DNA of 60,412 bases from Klebsiella pneumoniae (GCA_945865755.1 CAMBFS010000004.1:1-60412); one strand, 5' to 3'. Numbered from the stretch's first letter, positions 35,271-44,503 are shown. Numbers and translations: made by a program. Notes: generated by a model from the letters alone, not told the origin.

Positions 35271-35831
35271 TCACGCCGTGAGCAAGGAAAACGCTAGGAA
35301 GTTCTTGAGAATGTCCTCGCTCCCGGCCTCCGCTGCTATTGCGAGAGCAGGGTTCAGACGTTGCCAGACCACCTCTCCGAGCACGGACACTCCGACGTTC
35401 CAATGCGCCTGGCGGAGACCAGCGGGATGATGCGGATGTGGTGAAGTCAGCACGCGGACCGTGGGGGCGAGAAGATCCGCGCGAAACGGCGGGGCGGTGT
35501 CTATTTCCAACTCAATCGTTGGCCCCTCTTCTTGCAACCCTCGTACGCTGAACAGCGTGCCCCGCCGCATGTAGGTGGTCGTTCCTTGCGGACTCTGCGC
35601 GTATGACACCACATTCAAGTCAGGGAACCGGTTCGTCTGTTTGAGCGCTTGCACTAATGTGGTGAGCATTTGGACGACCTGCTCCATTCCCTTGACCCAG
35701 ACGGTCTCGGCTTGCGCTTGCGTCAAGAAGTTCGATTGCCGCCGTTGTTCCTGCGTCAGCGTTTTGCGATCGACGAGAACGGCGATCTCGTGAGCCCACG
35801 TTGTGAGGGATGGGGAGTCTTCCATGAACAT
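35271..35831 (-). CDS. Protein of unknown function upstream of the glucan synthase
   Basis: A 186-residue protein, alpha/beta, with no signal peptide and no family I recognise. Segments include TLTQEQRRQSNFLTQAQAE, a predicted helix, and TTTYMRRGTLFSVRG. Its TGA stop abuts the GTG of the glucan synthase, so the two are translationally coupled and likely cofunctional. ATG 35831 or the ATG two codons later (35825) may start it. Confidence 0.65.
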   Translation of the reverse strand: MFMEDSPSLTTWAHEIAVLVDRKTLTQEQRRQSNFLTQAQAETVWVKGMEQVVQMLTTLVQALKQTNRFPDLNVVSYAQSPQGTTTYMRRGTLFSVRGLQEEGPTIELEIDTAPPFRADLLAPTVRVLTSPHPHHPAGLRQAHWNVGVSVLGEVVWQRLNPALAIAAEAGSEDILKNFLAFSLLTA

Positions 35832-35885
35832 AATCTCCTTCTGCTGTGAGACCGCTGGTCAGGGATGGTCAGGCGTCCGCGTGCG

Positions 35886-36230
35886 CTAGGCGGGCAGTGC
35901 GTCGAGCACTTCGGGGATCTCCGTGAGCGCGCGCGCGAAGTGTTCAATGGTCGCGGACTGGTCGGTCTTGGCGAGAAATGCCTCCCACGCTTGTTCGTGG
36001 GTCTTGAGAAACGCTTCGCCCTTCGCGGTGATTTCAAACGGTGGCGGCCCGACTCTGGAGCTAATAAGATCCCTGCGTAAGAGGGCATCGGTGGCGGCCC
36101 CAACCGACGCCTTGCCGCGCACATCCCCCCAATACCAGCCTGAAGTTCGAGAGTCCGTCTGGACGGCGTGGAACACTTCTAAGCAGTGCACAGTCTTGGC
36201 AAAAGCCATCGCTAGTGGTTGTTGGTCCAT
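35886..36230 (-). CDS. Winged-helix-like small protein
   Basis: A 114-residue protein with a pattern like a winged helix: YWGDVRGKASVGAATDALLRRDLIS then PPPFEITAKGEAFLKTHEQAW, as in marR/padR-type small regulators that end in a dimerising helix. It is first in a three-gene minus-strand group with the 186-residue protein and the glucan synthase, 54 nt apart, and could regulate them. Function is inferred only. Confidence 0.65.
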   Translation of the reverse strand: MDQQPLAMAFAKTVHCLEVFHAVQTDSRTSGWYWGDVRGKASVGAATDALLRRDLISSRVGPPPFEITAKGEAFLKTHEQAWEAFLAKTDQSATIEHFARALTEIPEVLDALPA

Positions 36231-36324
36231 ACTCAGGTCTCCTTAGTTGACGCGTGGTGGGGACACCCGCGTGGTGTTAATGCTGTAAACGTTAAATCCC
36301 TCCTCCTCCTCGAACATCGAAGGG

Positions 36325-36391
36325 AAGCATTCAGTTGTCAGCTTTCAGTTGTCAGCCAGACAAGAAAATGCTGACCGCTTCCCACAGGCAT
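36325..36391 (-). repeat. Heptad tract downstream of the radical SAM gene
   Basis: TCAGTTG, TCAGCTT, TCAGTTG and TCAGCCA units start near 36328, followed by an inverse-looking segment (GCTGACC). It lies between the radical SAM gene and the winged-helix gene. Confidence 0.5.
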
Positions 36392-37954
36392 TTAGCCAGC
36401 GACCACCTGCCGGGTCACCTTCTCGAAATGATAGCCCTCAATGGCGAAGCGGACGGCTTCGGGAAACATCTTTGGCCGCTGGCGTAGCACTCTGGCCAAA
36501 AAGCGCGCGTAGGCCATGCCCTGCTTCGATGGGAGTTGTCGCCACAGGGTTTTGAGAAAGGCCATAAGGTCGCGACGCTCGACGCGGCGCACGCGGAAAT
36601 TCGCGCTCGACAAATTTTGGATCAACACCCAGCAGCGCTCAAAATAGTTAGTCAGCGTCGGATCATAGAGCGTCGAGAGCACACGTTTGTATCCGGTAAT
36701 CAGCATGTCACGATCAAGTTGTGGCACGAAATTGAGCCGCGCGCTCACGTTATTGCCCGATGATTCCTCGAGTAATCGGCCCTCTTGCTCCAAGCGCTTA
36801 TAGAGGCCGGTCTCCTTCAGCACCGTCAACAACCCTTCCATCGCCATCACCACCCCGGCCTTTTGGATGAACTCGATGTGCGCGTCAAACGAGGACTCCG
36901 TGTCACCATCGGCCCCCAGGATAAATCCCGCGGCGACCTCAATGCCCTGCTCCTGAATCGTCCGCACGGCGTTCAACAGATAGTGTTCCTCATGTCCGCC
37001 CTCGATCTTTCGGGTGTTCTGCTGCTTTTTCATCTTCAGCAGCGCTTCGAGGCTCAGGGTCTCAATGCCGCAGAAAATTAGATTAAACCCCGCCGCCGGC
37101 ATGGCATTGAGGAGGTCCGGGTGCTCGACCAGATCGACACTCGCCTCGGTACATAAGGGAAAGGGATAGTCATACTTCTGCTGCCACTGCGCCAGGTCCG
37201 GCAACAGCCGCAGGGCGTTCCGGCGATTGCCAATAAAATTATCATCCACGAGAAAGACCGACCCGCGCCAGCCGAGCTCATAGAGCAACTGGAACTCACC
37301 GATCATTTGCTCGTTGGTTTTGGTGCGCGTGACGCGGCCAAAGAGCTTGGTGATGTCGCACCATTCACATTCCCAAGGACAGCCGCGACAAAACTGCACG
37401 GTCAACATGTGATAGGCGTCGAGGTCCAACAGATCATAGCGCGGCAACGGCGTGACGCTGATGTCGGGTTTCAGCACTTTGCCATCCGGCTTGTTGAGTT
37501 CGGCGTAGACTTCACGCGCCTCCCCACGAGACAGGTCGTCCAGGAAACCAGCGAAGGTCGCTTCCACCTCGCCAAACATGTAGTGATCTATTTTGTTCCG
37601 CGTCCCTAAATCGCGCTTGATGTCATGGTAGTAAGACGTGGGATGCGGCCCCCCGGCGACAATGGGAATCGCCTTGTTATTGCACCGGCGCACCACGTCA
37701 TAAAGGGACTCTTGCTGGACAATCATGGTGGACGTCATCACCACATCCGCCCAGGCCAGGTGGGTATCCGTCAGCGGCTCCACGTTCATGTCCACCACAC
37801 GGAGCGCGTAGGAGGAATCACGGGGAAACATGCCGGCCACCGTCACGAGTCCTAGCGGCGGCATGCACGCCTTTCGCCCGACGAACTCCATGGCGTACTG
37901 AAATCCCCAATATGACAAGGGAAACTTCGGATAGACGAGCAGGATGTTTGGCAT
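36392..37954 (-). CDS. B12-binding radical SAM protein with DUF4070
   Basis: A 520-residue enzyme with an N-terminal cobalamin-binding domain (MPNILLVYPKFPLSYWGF), a radical SAM core with CxxxCxxC in CPWECEWC (about residues 200-207), and a C-terminal DUF4070-type region. Related proteins include hopanoid-modifying HpnJ/HpnP-like and other methyl or C-C bond enzymes; the exact reaction cannot be assigned. ATG 37954 has AAGGAGG 6 nt upstream and opens with the family motif. It is a single-gene unit bounded by repeats. Confidence 0.9.
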   Translation of the reverse strand: MPNILLVYPKFPLSYWGFQYAMEFVGRKACMPPLGLVTVAGMFPRDSSYALRVVDMNVEPLTDTHLAWADVVMTSTMIVQQESLYDVVRRCNNKAIPIVAGGPHPTSYYHDIKRDLGTRNKIDHYMFGEVEATFAGFLDDLSRGEAREVYAELNKPDGKVLKPDISVTPLPRYDLLDLDAYHMLTVQFCRGCPWECEWCDITKLFGRVTRTKTNEQMIGEFQLLYELGWRGSVFLVDDNFIGNRRNALRLLPDLAQWQQKYDYPFPLCTEASVDLVEHPDLLNAMPAAGFNLIFCGIETLSLEALLKMKKQQNTRKIEGGHEEHYLLNAVRTIQEQGIEVAAGFILGADGDTESSFDAHIEFIQKAGVVMAMEGLLTVLKETGLYKRLEQEGRLLEESSGNNVSARLNFVPQLDRDMLITGYKRVLSTLYDPTLTNYFERCWVLIQNLSSANFRVRRVERRDLMAFLKTLWRQLPSKQGMAYARFLARVLRQRPKMFPEAVRFAIEGYHFEKVTRQVVAG

Positions 37955-38170
37955 CGCTTCCTCCTTTTTGCGGAGACTCACTACTGAGTGGGGGGTCGCC
38001 TCATTAGGTGAGAATTCCGAGACGACTGAGTGAGGGGGAAAGAAAACTACAACTGACAGGAGCATGGAGTGTTGCCGCCCCTCCTCTGCGATGCAGAGGA
38101 GGGGCGGCGCGTTGCTGCTGACCAGCATCTTGAGGGCTGGTCAGGTCACTATGCAATCAATACGAGCGTT

Positions 38171-38509
38171 CTACCAACGGCGACCGCCACCGCCTCCGCC
38201 ACCACCGCCTCCGCCGCCTCCGCCACCACCAAAGGAGCGACCACCACCACCGCCACGGTTCTCTTGTGGTTTCGCTTCGTTGACGGTCAGCGCACGCCCT
38301 TGCAGTTCATAGCCATTAAATTTCTCAATCGCGGCCTGCGCGTCCTGCGCACTGCTCATCTCCACGAAACCGAACCCACGAGACTGGCCCGTGAATTTGT
38401 CGGAGATCACATTCGATGACGTGACCGCGCCAACCTGACCAAACAATCCTTCGAGCTCCGTGCCCGTCGCGCTAAAGGGAAGATTTCCTACAAATAACTT
38501 CGTCGCCAT
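38171..38509 (-). CDS. RRM-domain RNA-binding protein with glycine-rich tail
   Basis: A 112-residue protein like the cold-induced Rbp family. RNP2 is LFVGNL (residues 5-10) and RNP1 is RGFGFVEM (44-51), followed by a tail of nearly pure glycine ending RRW. ATG 38509 has TTGGAGG just upstream. The glycine tail is encoded by CCACCG/CCGCCT triplet runs on the plus strand. It may act as an RNA chaperone at low temperature, as inferred from the family. Confidence 0.92.
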   Translation of the reverse strand: MATKLFVGNLPFSATGTELEGLFGQVGAVTSSNVISDKFTGQSRGFGFVEMSSAQDAQAAIEKFNGYELQGRALTVNEAKPQENRGGGGGRSFGGGGGGGGGGGGGGGGRRW

Positions 38510-38860
38510 AACAACCTCCAAGAACATACACAAAGGCCCCAGAAACCATGAGTACGGTTCCAGGGGCCTGCATATTCTCGAACCAACTCGCTACCAAGAA
38601 AGGACAGCTACGGGGAGCACCATAGTCTTATCCCCTCTGATATACAATGCGGGCAGCGACGAATTTCCACATCCGTCGCTTTTCTCCCTCACCGGAATCC
38701 CCCGCTCCTCGCATGCGGCTATGTTTCCACGCCTTCCTCGGCTATGAGGAAAGAGCACCGGTGATAGCCATCCTAGTATCTTCACTCTTCCCCGCCGACG
38801 ATACAGCAGTGGTGTGTCCGGGTCGTGCACCGGCAACCACAGAAAGAGAGCACTTCACGT
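38510..38860. other. Divergent intergenic region between rbp and ftsH
   Basis: About 350 bp without a gene. It contains the imperfect inverted repeat at 38533-38569 near the RRM gene start and presumably the promoters of both genes. No other element was recognised. Confidence 0.5.
38533..38569 (-). promoter_or_regulatory. Inverted repeat in the RRM gene leader
   Basis: GGCCCCAGAAACC and its inverse GGTTCCAGGGGCC (two mismatches) are separated by 8 nt, about 25-60 nt before the RRM gene start on the minus strand. It could be a stem in a cold-sensitive 5' leader or a terminator without a T run. Function is inferred. Confidence 0.5.
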
Positions 38861-40762
38861 ATGGACAAAAAAATGCAACTGAACGCGATGTATATGGTGG
38901 GTGCCCTCCTCGTCATCATGGTCTTTCAGTATTGGTCGGTGGAACGCCCCGTCAAGGTCCTGCTCTACAGTGAGTTTGAGCAGCTCCTGAAAGACAACCA
39001 AATCGAAGAGGTCTATGTCAGTGCGGACTTTCTCGAAGGCAAGTTGAAAAAACCGCTCCCAGACGGCCGCGAACTTTTCGTCACGACCCGAGTGGACCCA
39101 CAACTCGCCGCGCACCTCAACCAATCCCAGGTCAACTTCACCGGGGTGATCAAGAGCACCTGGCTGCGCGACCTGCTGTCCTGGATATTGCCGGTGCTGT
39201 TTTTCTTCATCGTCTGGCAGTTTTTCTTTCGCGGCCTCGCCGAGAAGCAAGGGCTCGGCGGCATGATGACCGTCGGCAAAAGTAAAGCGAAGGTCTACGT
39301 CGTCAAGGATATCAAGACGACCTTCGACGACGTGGCTGGGGTGGAGGAGGCGAAAGAGGAGTTACAAGAAATCGTCGCGTTCCTCAAGAATCCCAAGGAC
39401 TACGGCCGCCTGGGCGCCCACATCCCCAAAGGGGTGCTCCTCGTCGGCGCGCCGGGGACGGGGAAAACCCTGCTGGCCCGGGCCGTGGCTGGTGAAGCCG
39501 GAGTGCCGTTTTTCTCCATCAGTGGGTCCGAATTTGTCGAGATGTTCGTCGGTGTCGGGGCCGCGCGGGTCCGGGATCTCTTTGCCCAAGCCAGCAAAGC
39601 CGCCCCCTGCATCATCTTTATTGATGAGATGGACGCGCTCGGTCGCGCCCGCGGCATCGGGCCCTATGGGGGGCATGATGAAAAGGAACAGACCCTGAAC
39701 CAGTTGTTGACTGAACTCGACGGTTTTGATCCGCAAGAACAAGGGGTCGTCCTCCTCGCGGCCACGAACCGCCCTGAGATACTGGACCCGGCACTGCTAC
39801 GCGCCGGTCGCTTTGATCGCCAAATTCTCGTAGACCGGCCTGACAAGCGTGGCCGGGTCGCGATTCTGCGGGTGCATTTGAAAAAGGTGACGTTTGCCGC
39901 CGATGTGGCCCCTGAGCAGGTGGCGGCGCTCACCCCCGGGTTTTCCGGTGCGGACCTCGCCAATATCGTCAATGAGGCGGCCCTGCTGGCGACCCGGCGC
40001 AAAGCGAGTGAGGTCACCATGGACGATTTCAATAACGCGATCGAGCGGGGGATCGCGGGGCTGGAGAGAAAAAATCGCTTACTGAACCCGCATGAACGCA
40101 AGGTCGTCGCCTATCATGAAATGGGCCACGCCCTGGTTGCCGGAGCACTCCCAGGGAGCGACCCCGTCCATAAGGTGTCGATCATCCCGCGTGGCGTTGG
40201 GGCGCTGGGGTATACGATCCAGCGTCCGACCGAAGATCGGTTCTTGATGAGTCGGGACGAGTTGCAACACAAAATGGCGGTCCTCTTAGGTGGGCGCGCC
40301 GCGGAGATCCTCATGTTCTCCGCGGTCACCACCGGTGCGGCGGACGACTTCGACAAAGCCACCAATATCGCCCGCGCGATGGTGACCCGATATGGGATGT
40401 CCGACACGCTCGGCCAGATGACCTACGAGGAACAGCGCCAATCGTTTCTCGGTCAGTCGCCGTTCTCCACGCATGAGCGCCAGTATAGTGAGGAAACCGC
40501 ACGGGAGATTGACTGTGCCGTTCGCGAACTCATGGACCACGCGCGAGAAGAGGCCCTTCATATTCTCACCGTCTTTCGTCAGGAACTCGAAGACGGCGCC
40601 GGTCAGCTTTTAGAGAAAGAGACGCTACGGACCGAGGACCTGCCGCGACTCGATGTGAGTAGGCTCACCGCGAGTCAGAGCGGACCTCACAACGGCGGAA
40701 AGCAAGTGGCGGCTCCAGTGCGCGATGGCGCCGCGGCTGAAACCGCGGCGCTCAATGAGTAA
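38861..40762 (+). CDS. ftsH: ATP-dependent zinc metalloprotease FtsH
   Basis: Membrane-anchored AAA protease for quality control. It has two transmembrane helices (about residues 10-25 and 100-125), Walker A GAPGTGKT (196-203), Walker [13 protein letters not shown], the SRH arginine region (LRAGRFDRQ), and zinc-binding HEMGH (419-423). Length (633) is normal. ATG 38861 was chosen over an in-frame upstream start at 38825 because it fits the family N-terminus. It stands alone. Confidence 0.96.
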   Translation: MDKKMQLNAMYMVGALLVIMVFQYWSVERPVKVLLYSEFEQLLKDNQIEEVYVSADFLEGKLKKPLPDGRELFVTTRVDPQLAAHLNQSQVNFTGVIKSTWLRDLLSWILPVLFFFIVWQFFFRGLAEKQGLGGMMTVGKSKAKVYVVKDIKTTFDDVAGVEEAKEELQEIVAFLKNPKDYGRLGAHIPKGVLLVGAPGTGKTLLARAVAGEAGVPFFSISGSEFVEMFVGVGAARVRDLFAQASKAAPCIIFIDEMDALGRARGIGPYGGHDEKEQTLNQLLTELDGFDPQEQGVVLLAATNRPEILDPALLRAGRFDRQILVDRPDKRGRVAILRVHLKKVTFAADVAPEQVAALTPGFSGADLANIVNEAALLATRRKASEVTMDDFNNAIERGIAGLERKNRLLNPHERKVVAYHEMGHALVAGALPGSDPVHKVSIIPRGVGALGYTIQRPTEDRFLMSRDELQHKMAVLLGGRAAEILMFSAVTTGAADDFDKATNIARAMVTRYGMSDTLGQMTYEEQRQSFLGQSPFSTHERQYSEETAREIDCAVRELMDHAREEALHILTVFRQELEDGAGQLLEKETLRTEDLPRLDVSRLTASQSGPHNGGKQVAAPVRDGAAAETAALNE

Positions 40763-40928
40763 GCGCTCAGCCGCCAGGACAATCAAGGAGCCGCGCACCC
40801 TGGGGGTTCTGACGGATGGCCAGAAGTTGGGCGCACTCTAAGGGGGATTTCACCGACCACCCGCTTGCCCATTGTGGCTGCGACTGTCATGCTCATCCGC
40901 ATGTTTAGTCCGCCGAAGGGAGGCAGCA

Positions 40929-41069
40929 ATGGGAGATAAATCACTCAAGTCGAAACAGCGCGACCAGAAACAGAAGGACGCCGCCAAGACAGGGAGCGCA
41001 AGCGCGGCCAAGTCCAAGCAAGACAGCAACACCCGTCTTCAGCAGACCGCGACGAAGGGGAAGAAGTAG
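40929..41069 (+). CDS. Small basic protein of unknown function
   Basis: A 46-residue, Lys/Gln/Ser/Ala-rich, almost certainly disordered protein (MGDKSLKSKQRDQKQKD...). GAAGGGAGG lies about 6 nt before ATG 40929. Short proteins with MGDKSxKSKQRDQKQK recur in unrelated bacteria as uncharacterised genes. It is 166 bp after ftsH and may be separately transcribed. Confidence 0.75.
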   Translation: MGDKSLKSKQRDQKQKDAAKTGSASAAKSKQDSNTRLQQTATKGKK

Positions 41070-41158
41070 CTCGCTGGAAGGAGCGTAACCCGAGGTGCGG
41101 GCATCTCGGGTGTGCACTCTCGCCATAAACCTTGATAGTCAAAATTGGTAATCACATT

Positions 41159-41202
41159 TTGATCCCCCTCACCCTGACCCTCTCCCAGCCGGGAGAGGGA
41201 AC
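41159..41202 (-). repeat. Palindromic interspersed repeat, copy 2
   Basis: Inverse-orientation copy of 8723-8766: stem CCCTCTCCC / GGGAGAGGG with loop AGCC and flank TTGATCCCCCTCACCC. It lies before the methyltransferase pseudogene. Confidence 0.8.
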
Positions 41203-41243
41203 CTGGAAGCCCCCGCGCTACTATTGCCACACAAGGAGTCCAC

Positions 41244-41879
41244 GTGACGCACCTGCTCGCGGATTCAGACCTGTCTCAGATCACCGCCAGAACGCTGGCG
41301 GACTAAGAAGGATCGGCGGAGAGCTTTTGGCGCGGCACCAAGGAACACGATGTCAGCCAAAACATCGCCGCGCTCCTCCGTCATATCGAAGGAACACACC
41401 GGTTCGCGATCCTCGACTTTGGCTGTGGTCCCGGTCGCGATCTCAAAACATTTCACGAGTTAGGGCACGAGCCCATCGGCGTCGATGGCACGGCGCGGTT
41501 CGTGGAGATGGCCCGGGCCTACAGCGGGTGCGAGGTCTGGCACCAAGATTTTCTGCGATTGCAATTACCACCAGAGCGCTTTGATGGGGTGTTCGCCAAC
41601 GCCTCGCTTTTTCACGTGCCACGCCAAGAGCTGCCGCGCGTACTGACCGAGCTGCATGCGTGCCTCAAGCCGCGCGGGGTGCTCTTTTCCTCGAATCCGC
41701 GCGGGAAGAATCAGGAAGGGTGGAGTGGAGGACGCTATGGGGTGTGGCATGAGGACACCGTGTGGCGTGACATGCTCACTCAGGCTGGCTTCAGCGAGCT
41801 CGAACATTATTATCGCCCGCCGGGCGTGCCGCGCGCCCAGCAGGCATGGTTCGCGAGCGTGTGGCGGAAAGCTGAATAG
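41244..41879 (+). pseudogene. SAM-dependent methyltransferase with an early TAA
   Basis: A class I methyltransferase of 211 codons. GTG 41244 has AAGGAG 6 nt upstream. The SAM motif LDFGCGPGRDLKTF follows at about residues 58-71, then GVDGTARFVEMA and FANASLFHVP. TAA at 41304-41306 (codon 21) interrupts a well-matching N-terminus (ARTLAD-stop-EGSAESFW), probably in place of Tyr, which I recall for this family. The remainder is intact to 41879; the next ATG (41502, codon 87) would miss the SAM motif. The gene is therefore inactive unless the stop is read through or is a sequencing error. Confidence 0.85.
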
Positions 41880-41883
41880 CTCG

Positions 41884-42861
41884 CTATCTGACTCTGACAA
41901 ACTTCTGCAACGAATGACAATCCAGCGGCACGAGTCCTCGTTTCCCGCCAGCGCTGTAATTCACTTCACTCACGTACAGATCGCCACGCGAATCCGCCCA
42001 GATTCCATGAGGGGCGAAGAAGTTGCCTGGCGCGCAACCATCGGCCTCACCGAACTGCGTTTGCACTTCACCATCAAGCGTCAGCACACTGACGCGCGCG
42101 TGTGGCGCATGAGCCGGGAACGACGCTCCAGGCATCACCCCGGCACGGAAGCCTAACTCCGCCACGTAGAGGTTTTCATCCGCGTCGATGTAGAGGTCGT
42201 CCGGTCGATGTACATGGGTCCACTCGGTCACGTATTCACCCTGCGCGGTAAAAATCTGCACCCGCGAGTTCTCACGGTCGGCGACATACACCTTGCCACG
42301 CCGATCAACGGCGATCGCGTGTGGGAGGTTGAACTGTCCAGGACCTTTGCCCGGTGATCCCCAGGAGAACAGCAAGTCTCCCGTGGAAGAGAAGACATGC
42401 ACCCGCGCGTTGCCGTACCCATCGGCGACATACAAATTGCCGTTCGGACCAAGCGCTACGTTCGTCACCATATTGAACGGTCCCGCGGCGCGTTGCACGG
42501 GAATATCCCACGCCTTGAACCCCGTATCCGACGGCTGCCCTTTGTTGCCCAGGGTCTGGAGCAACGTGCCGTCCGTGGTGAAAATCCGCACCGTGTGGTC
42601 AAAGTTGTCCGCGCAGTAGATGCGATCATCCGGGCCAATGAAAATGCCATGCGGATTGGTAAAGACGCCTTCTCCCCACGCATTCAGAAACTTGCCGTCG
42701 CGATCAAAGATGATCATCGGATGCGCCCCGCGATTGAATGCGTAGACCCGATCCTTGGAATCGGTCGCGACGCCCGCCACTTCCACGAACGACCAGCCTT
42801 CCGGTAATCGTTCCCAGCCTTTCACCACTTCGTATGCGAGTTTGTTTTTCCCTTGCGCCAT
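41884..42861 (-). CDS. NHL-repeat (SMP-30-like) beta-propeller protein
   Basis: A 325-residue protein with at least five NHL-like repeats (VATDSKDRVYAFNRG, NPHGIFIGPDDRIYCADN, VTNVALGPNGNLYVADG, PHAIAVDRRGKVYVADRENSRVQIF). It resembles the peptidyl-alpha-hydroxyglycine lyase-like family common in uncultured bacteria. No signal peptide is seen, so it is probably cytoplasmic. Ligand or reaction is unknown. ATG 42861 begins MAQGKNKLAYEVV. Confidence 0.88.
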   Translation of the reverse strand: MAQGKNKLAYEVVKGWERLPEGWSFVEVAGVATDSKDRVYAFNRGAHPMIIFDRDGKFLNAWGEGVFTNPHGIFIGPDDRIYCADNFDHTVRIFTTDGTLLQTLGNKGQPSDTGFKAWDIPVQRAAGPFNMVTNVALGPNGNLYVADGYGNARVHVFSSTGDLLFSWGSPGKGPGQFNLPHAIAVDRRGKVYVADRENSRVQIFTAQGEYVTEWTHVHRPDDLYIDADENLYVAELGFRAGVMPGASFPAHAPHARVSVLTLDGEVQTQFGEADGCAPGNFFAPHGIWADSRGDLYVSEVNYSAGGKRGLVPLDCHSLQKFVRVR

Positions 42862-43036
42862 GATGTCGGTCCCTCCTTCCGTTCTTCCCTATCAAGCTCA
42901 TGCGCGCGGCGAAATAGGCATGCGACATCTCCGTGATGCGAGCACGCCTCCGCACGGCTTGCATCGCTATCCTGAACCAAGTAGGCTCGCTCGCGTTTTC
43001 ACCAGTATGAAAATTCTCAAAGAGGAGGCGATCATA

Positions 43037-43885
43037 ATGAAGTTTGGACTGTTTGGCATCAATATGAACGTATGCAGCAACCCGGACATCGCGGCCCGTG
43101 TGGCGAAGGCCGCCGAAACCGCGGGGTTTGAGTCCGTCTGGACAGGCGAGCATGTGGTCTTACCCGACCCGCAGGTGCCACCCTCTCCGCTTCCCCCTTC
43201 GTATCCACTCCTCGACCCGGCGGTGTCGCTGGCCTACATCGCCGCGCATACCACAACCATCAGGCTCGGCACGGGTATCATTATTCTCCCGCAACGGAAC
43301 CCGTTAGTGCTGGCCAAAGAGCTCACCAGCGTTGACGTGGTCTCCAATGGGCGGCTCATTTTTGGCTTGGGCATCGGCTATCTCAAGCCGGAGTTCGACG
43401 CCTTGGGCATTCCCTTCGACAAGAAGGGCGCGCGGTCGATGGATTATTTAGCCGCGATGAAAGCCGTGTGGACGCAAGAAAAGCCCGCGCATCGCGGGGA
43501 GTTTGTTTCCTTCAGTGGTATTCAAGCGCTGCCGCAACCGGTTCAAAAGCCCCATCCGCCGGTGGTGATCGGCGGCCATACCAAGGAAGCCTATCGGCGT
43601 GCGGTGCAATATGCCAATGGCTGGTATGGATTCGCGCTTGATCTCGACAAGACGGCGGAGTGCTTGACGGGCTTGAAGAAAGCCGCACAGGAAGTGACTC
43701 GTCCAATGAGCTTGGGGGCGCTCGACATCAGCATCACTCCAGGCCCAGCGCTTGATCTTGATCTCACCAAACGGTTCGCTGATCTTGGTGTCAACCGCCT
43801 GATTCCGTTCCCACGCGTCAAAACCGAGCAGGCGTTGCACGATTTTATTAAGCACGCCGCAGATTCGTATATTGGGAGAGTGTGA
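43037..43885 (+). CDS. LLM-class F420-dependent oxidoreductase
   Basis: A 282-residue luciferase-like TIM-barrel oxidoreductase: MKFGLFGINMN, ETAGFESVWTGEHVV, TTIRLGTGIIILPQRNP, GRLIFGLGIGYLKPEFDALG, and HPPVVIGGHTKEAYRRA. AGAGGAGG lies about 9 nt before ATG 43037. It fits the TIGR03619-type F420-dependent group, but substrate and cofactor are not determined. It faces away from the NHL-repeat gene and may share the divergent promoter region. Confidence 0.9.
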   Translation: MKFGLFGINMNVCSNPDIAARVAKAAETAGFESVWTGEHVVLPDPQVPPSPLPPSYPLLDPAVSLAYIAAHTTTIRLGTGIIILPQRNPLVLAKELTSVDVVSNGRLIFGLGIGYLKPEFDALGIPFDKKGARSMDYLAAMKAVWTQEKPAHRGEFVSFSGIQALPQPVQKPHPPVVIGGHTKEAYRRAVQYANGWYGFALDLDKTAECLTGLKKAAQEVTRPMSLGALDISITPGPALDLDLTKRFADLGVNRLIPFPRVKTEQALHDFIKHAADSYIGRV

Positions 43886-44018
43886 GCAAGAGAGCAAGAA
43901 ACGGGGAATAGGGGAAACGGAGAAGAAAACCATGGACACATCCGGAACTCGGCATGGTCAGGCCCTTGGCCCACCAACCCTGGCTGGCGTAAGCTCGCCG
44001 CTAAAAAGGAGATTGCCG

Positions 44019-44267
44019 ATGACGACGTTAGAAGTGAAACTGGACCTGCCGGATCGCTTGGCGCGCGAAGCGCGGGCGGCTGGATTGTTGACGTCTGAGG
44101 CGTTATCTGACTTGCTCAAGGATGCGATGCGCCGTCGTGCCGCGCAGGCTTTGCTGGCCGGGGCGGCGCGTGCCTCTGAGGCAGGCAGCAAACCGCTGTC
44201 GATGGAAGAGATTCAATCAGAAGTGAAAGCCGTGCGCCGCGCCCGCCGGCGCACGGCTCACGGATGA
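44019..44267 (+). CDS. Antitoxin of a PIN-type toxin-antitoxin module
   Basis: An 82-residue protein that begins MTTLEVKLDLPDRLAREARAAGLLTSEAL, a pattern of small antitoxins paired with PIN toxins, with a basic C-terminus (RRARRRTAHG). AAAAAGGAG lies 7 nt before ATG 44019. Its stop overlaps the start of the PIN gene by 4 bp (ATGA). It is intact. Confidence 0.82.
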   Translation: MTTLEVKLDLPDRLAREARAAGLLTSEALSDLLKDAMRRRAAQALLAGAARASEAGSKPLSMEEIQSEVKAVRRARRRTAHG

Positions 44268-44503
44268 GACTGGTGGTGGATACCAATGTGCTCGTGTCGG
44301 CCTTTCTGTGGCAGGGCACACCGGGCCGATTGGCACGGCAGGTCTCACGCGATGCCGATGATGATGCCGTGCTGGCTTGTGCGCTGGCCTCGCGGGCCGA
44401 TCTGATTGTATCCGGTGATGCGGATTTGCTCGTGCTCAAACAGTTTCAGGGTATACGCATCGTGACGGCAGCACAGGCGGTCACGAGCATCACAACATCA
44501 TAA
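44264..44503 (+). CDS. PIN-domain toxin with internal deletion
   Basis: A 79-residue PIN protein, against about 130-145 for the family. The N-terminal strand with catalytic Asp (MRLVVDTNVLVSAFLW) and the C-terminal part (DDDAVLACALASRADLIVSGDADLL, in short segments) are both present, but the central helices are absent between LARQV and SRDADDD. An in-frame deletion of about 55-60 codons is the simplest explanation. It keeps some acidic residues but should not fold as an active RNase. Confidence 0.8.
   Translation: MRLVVDTNVLVSAFLWQGTPGRLARQVSRDADDDAVLACALASRADLIVSGDADLLVLKQFQGIRIVTAAQAVTSITTS

Noticed and set aside
36392..38128. Longer start for the radical SAM protein at 38128
   Set aside because: The extra 58 residues are not family-like; ATG 37954 has AAGGAGG and opens the cobalamin-binding motif.
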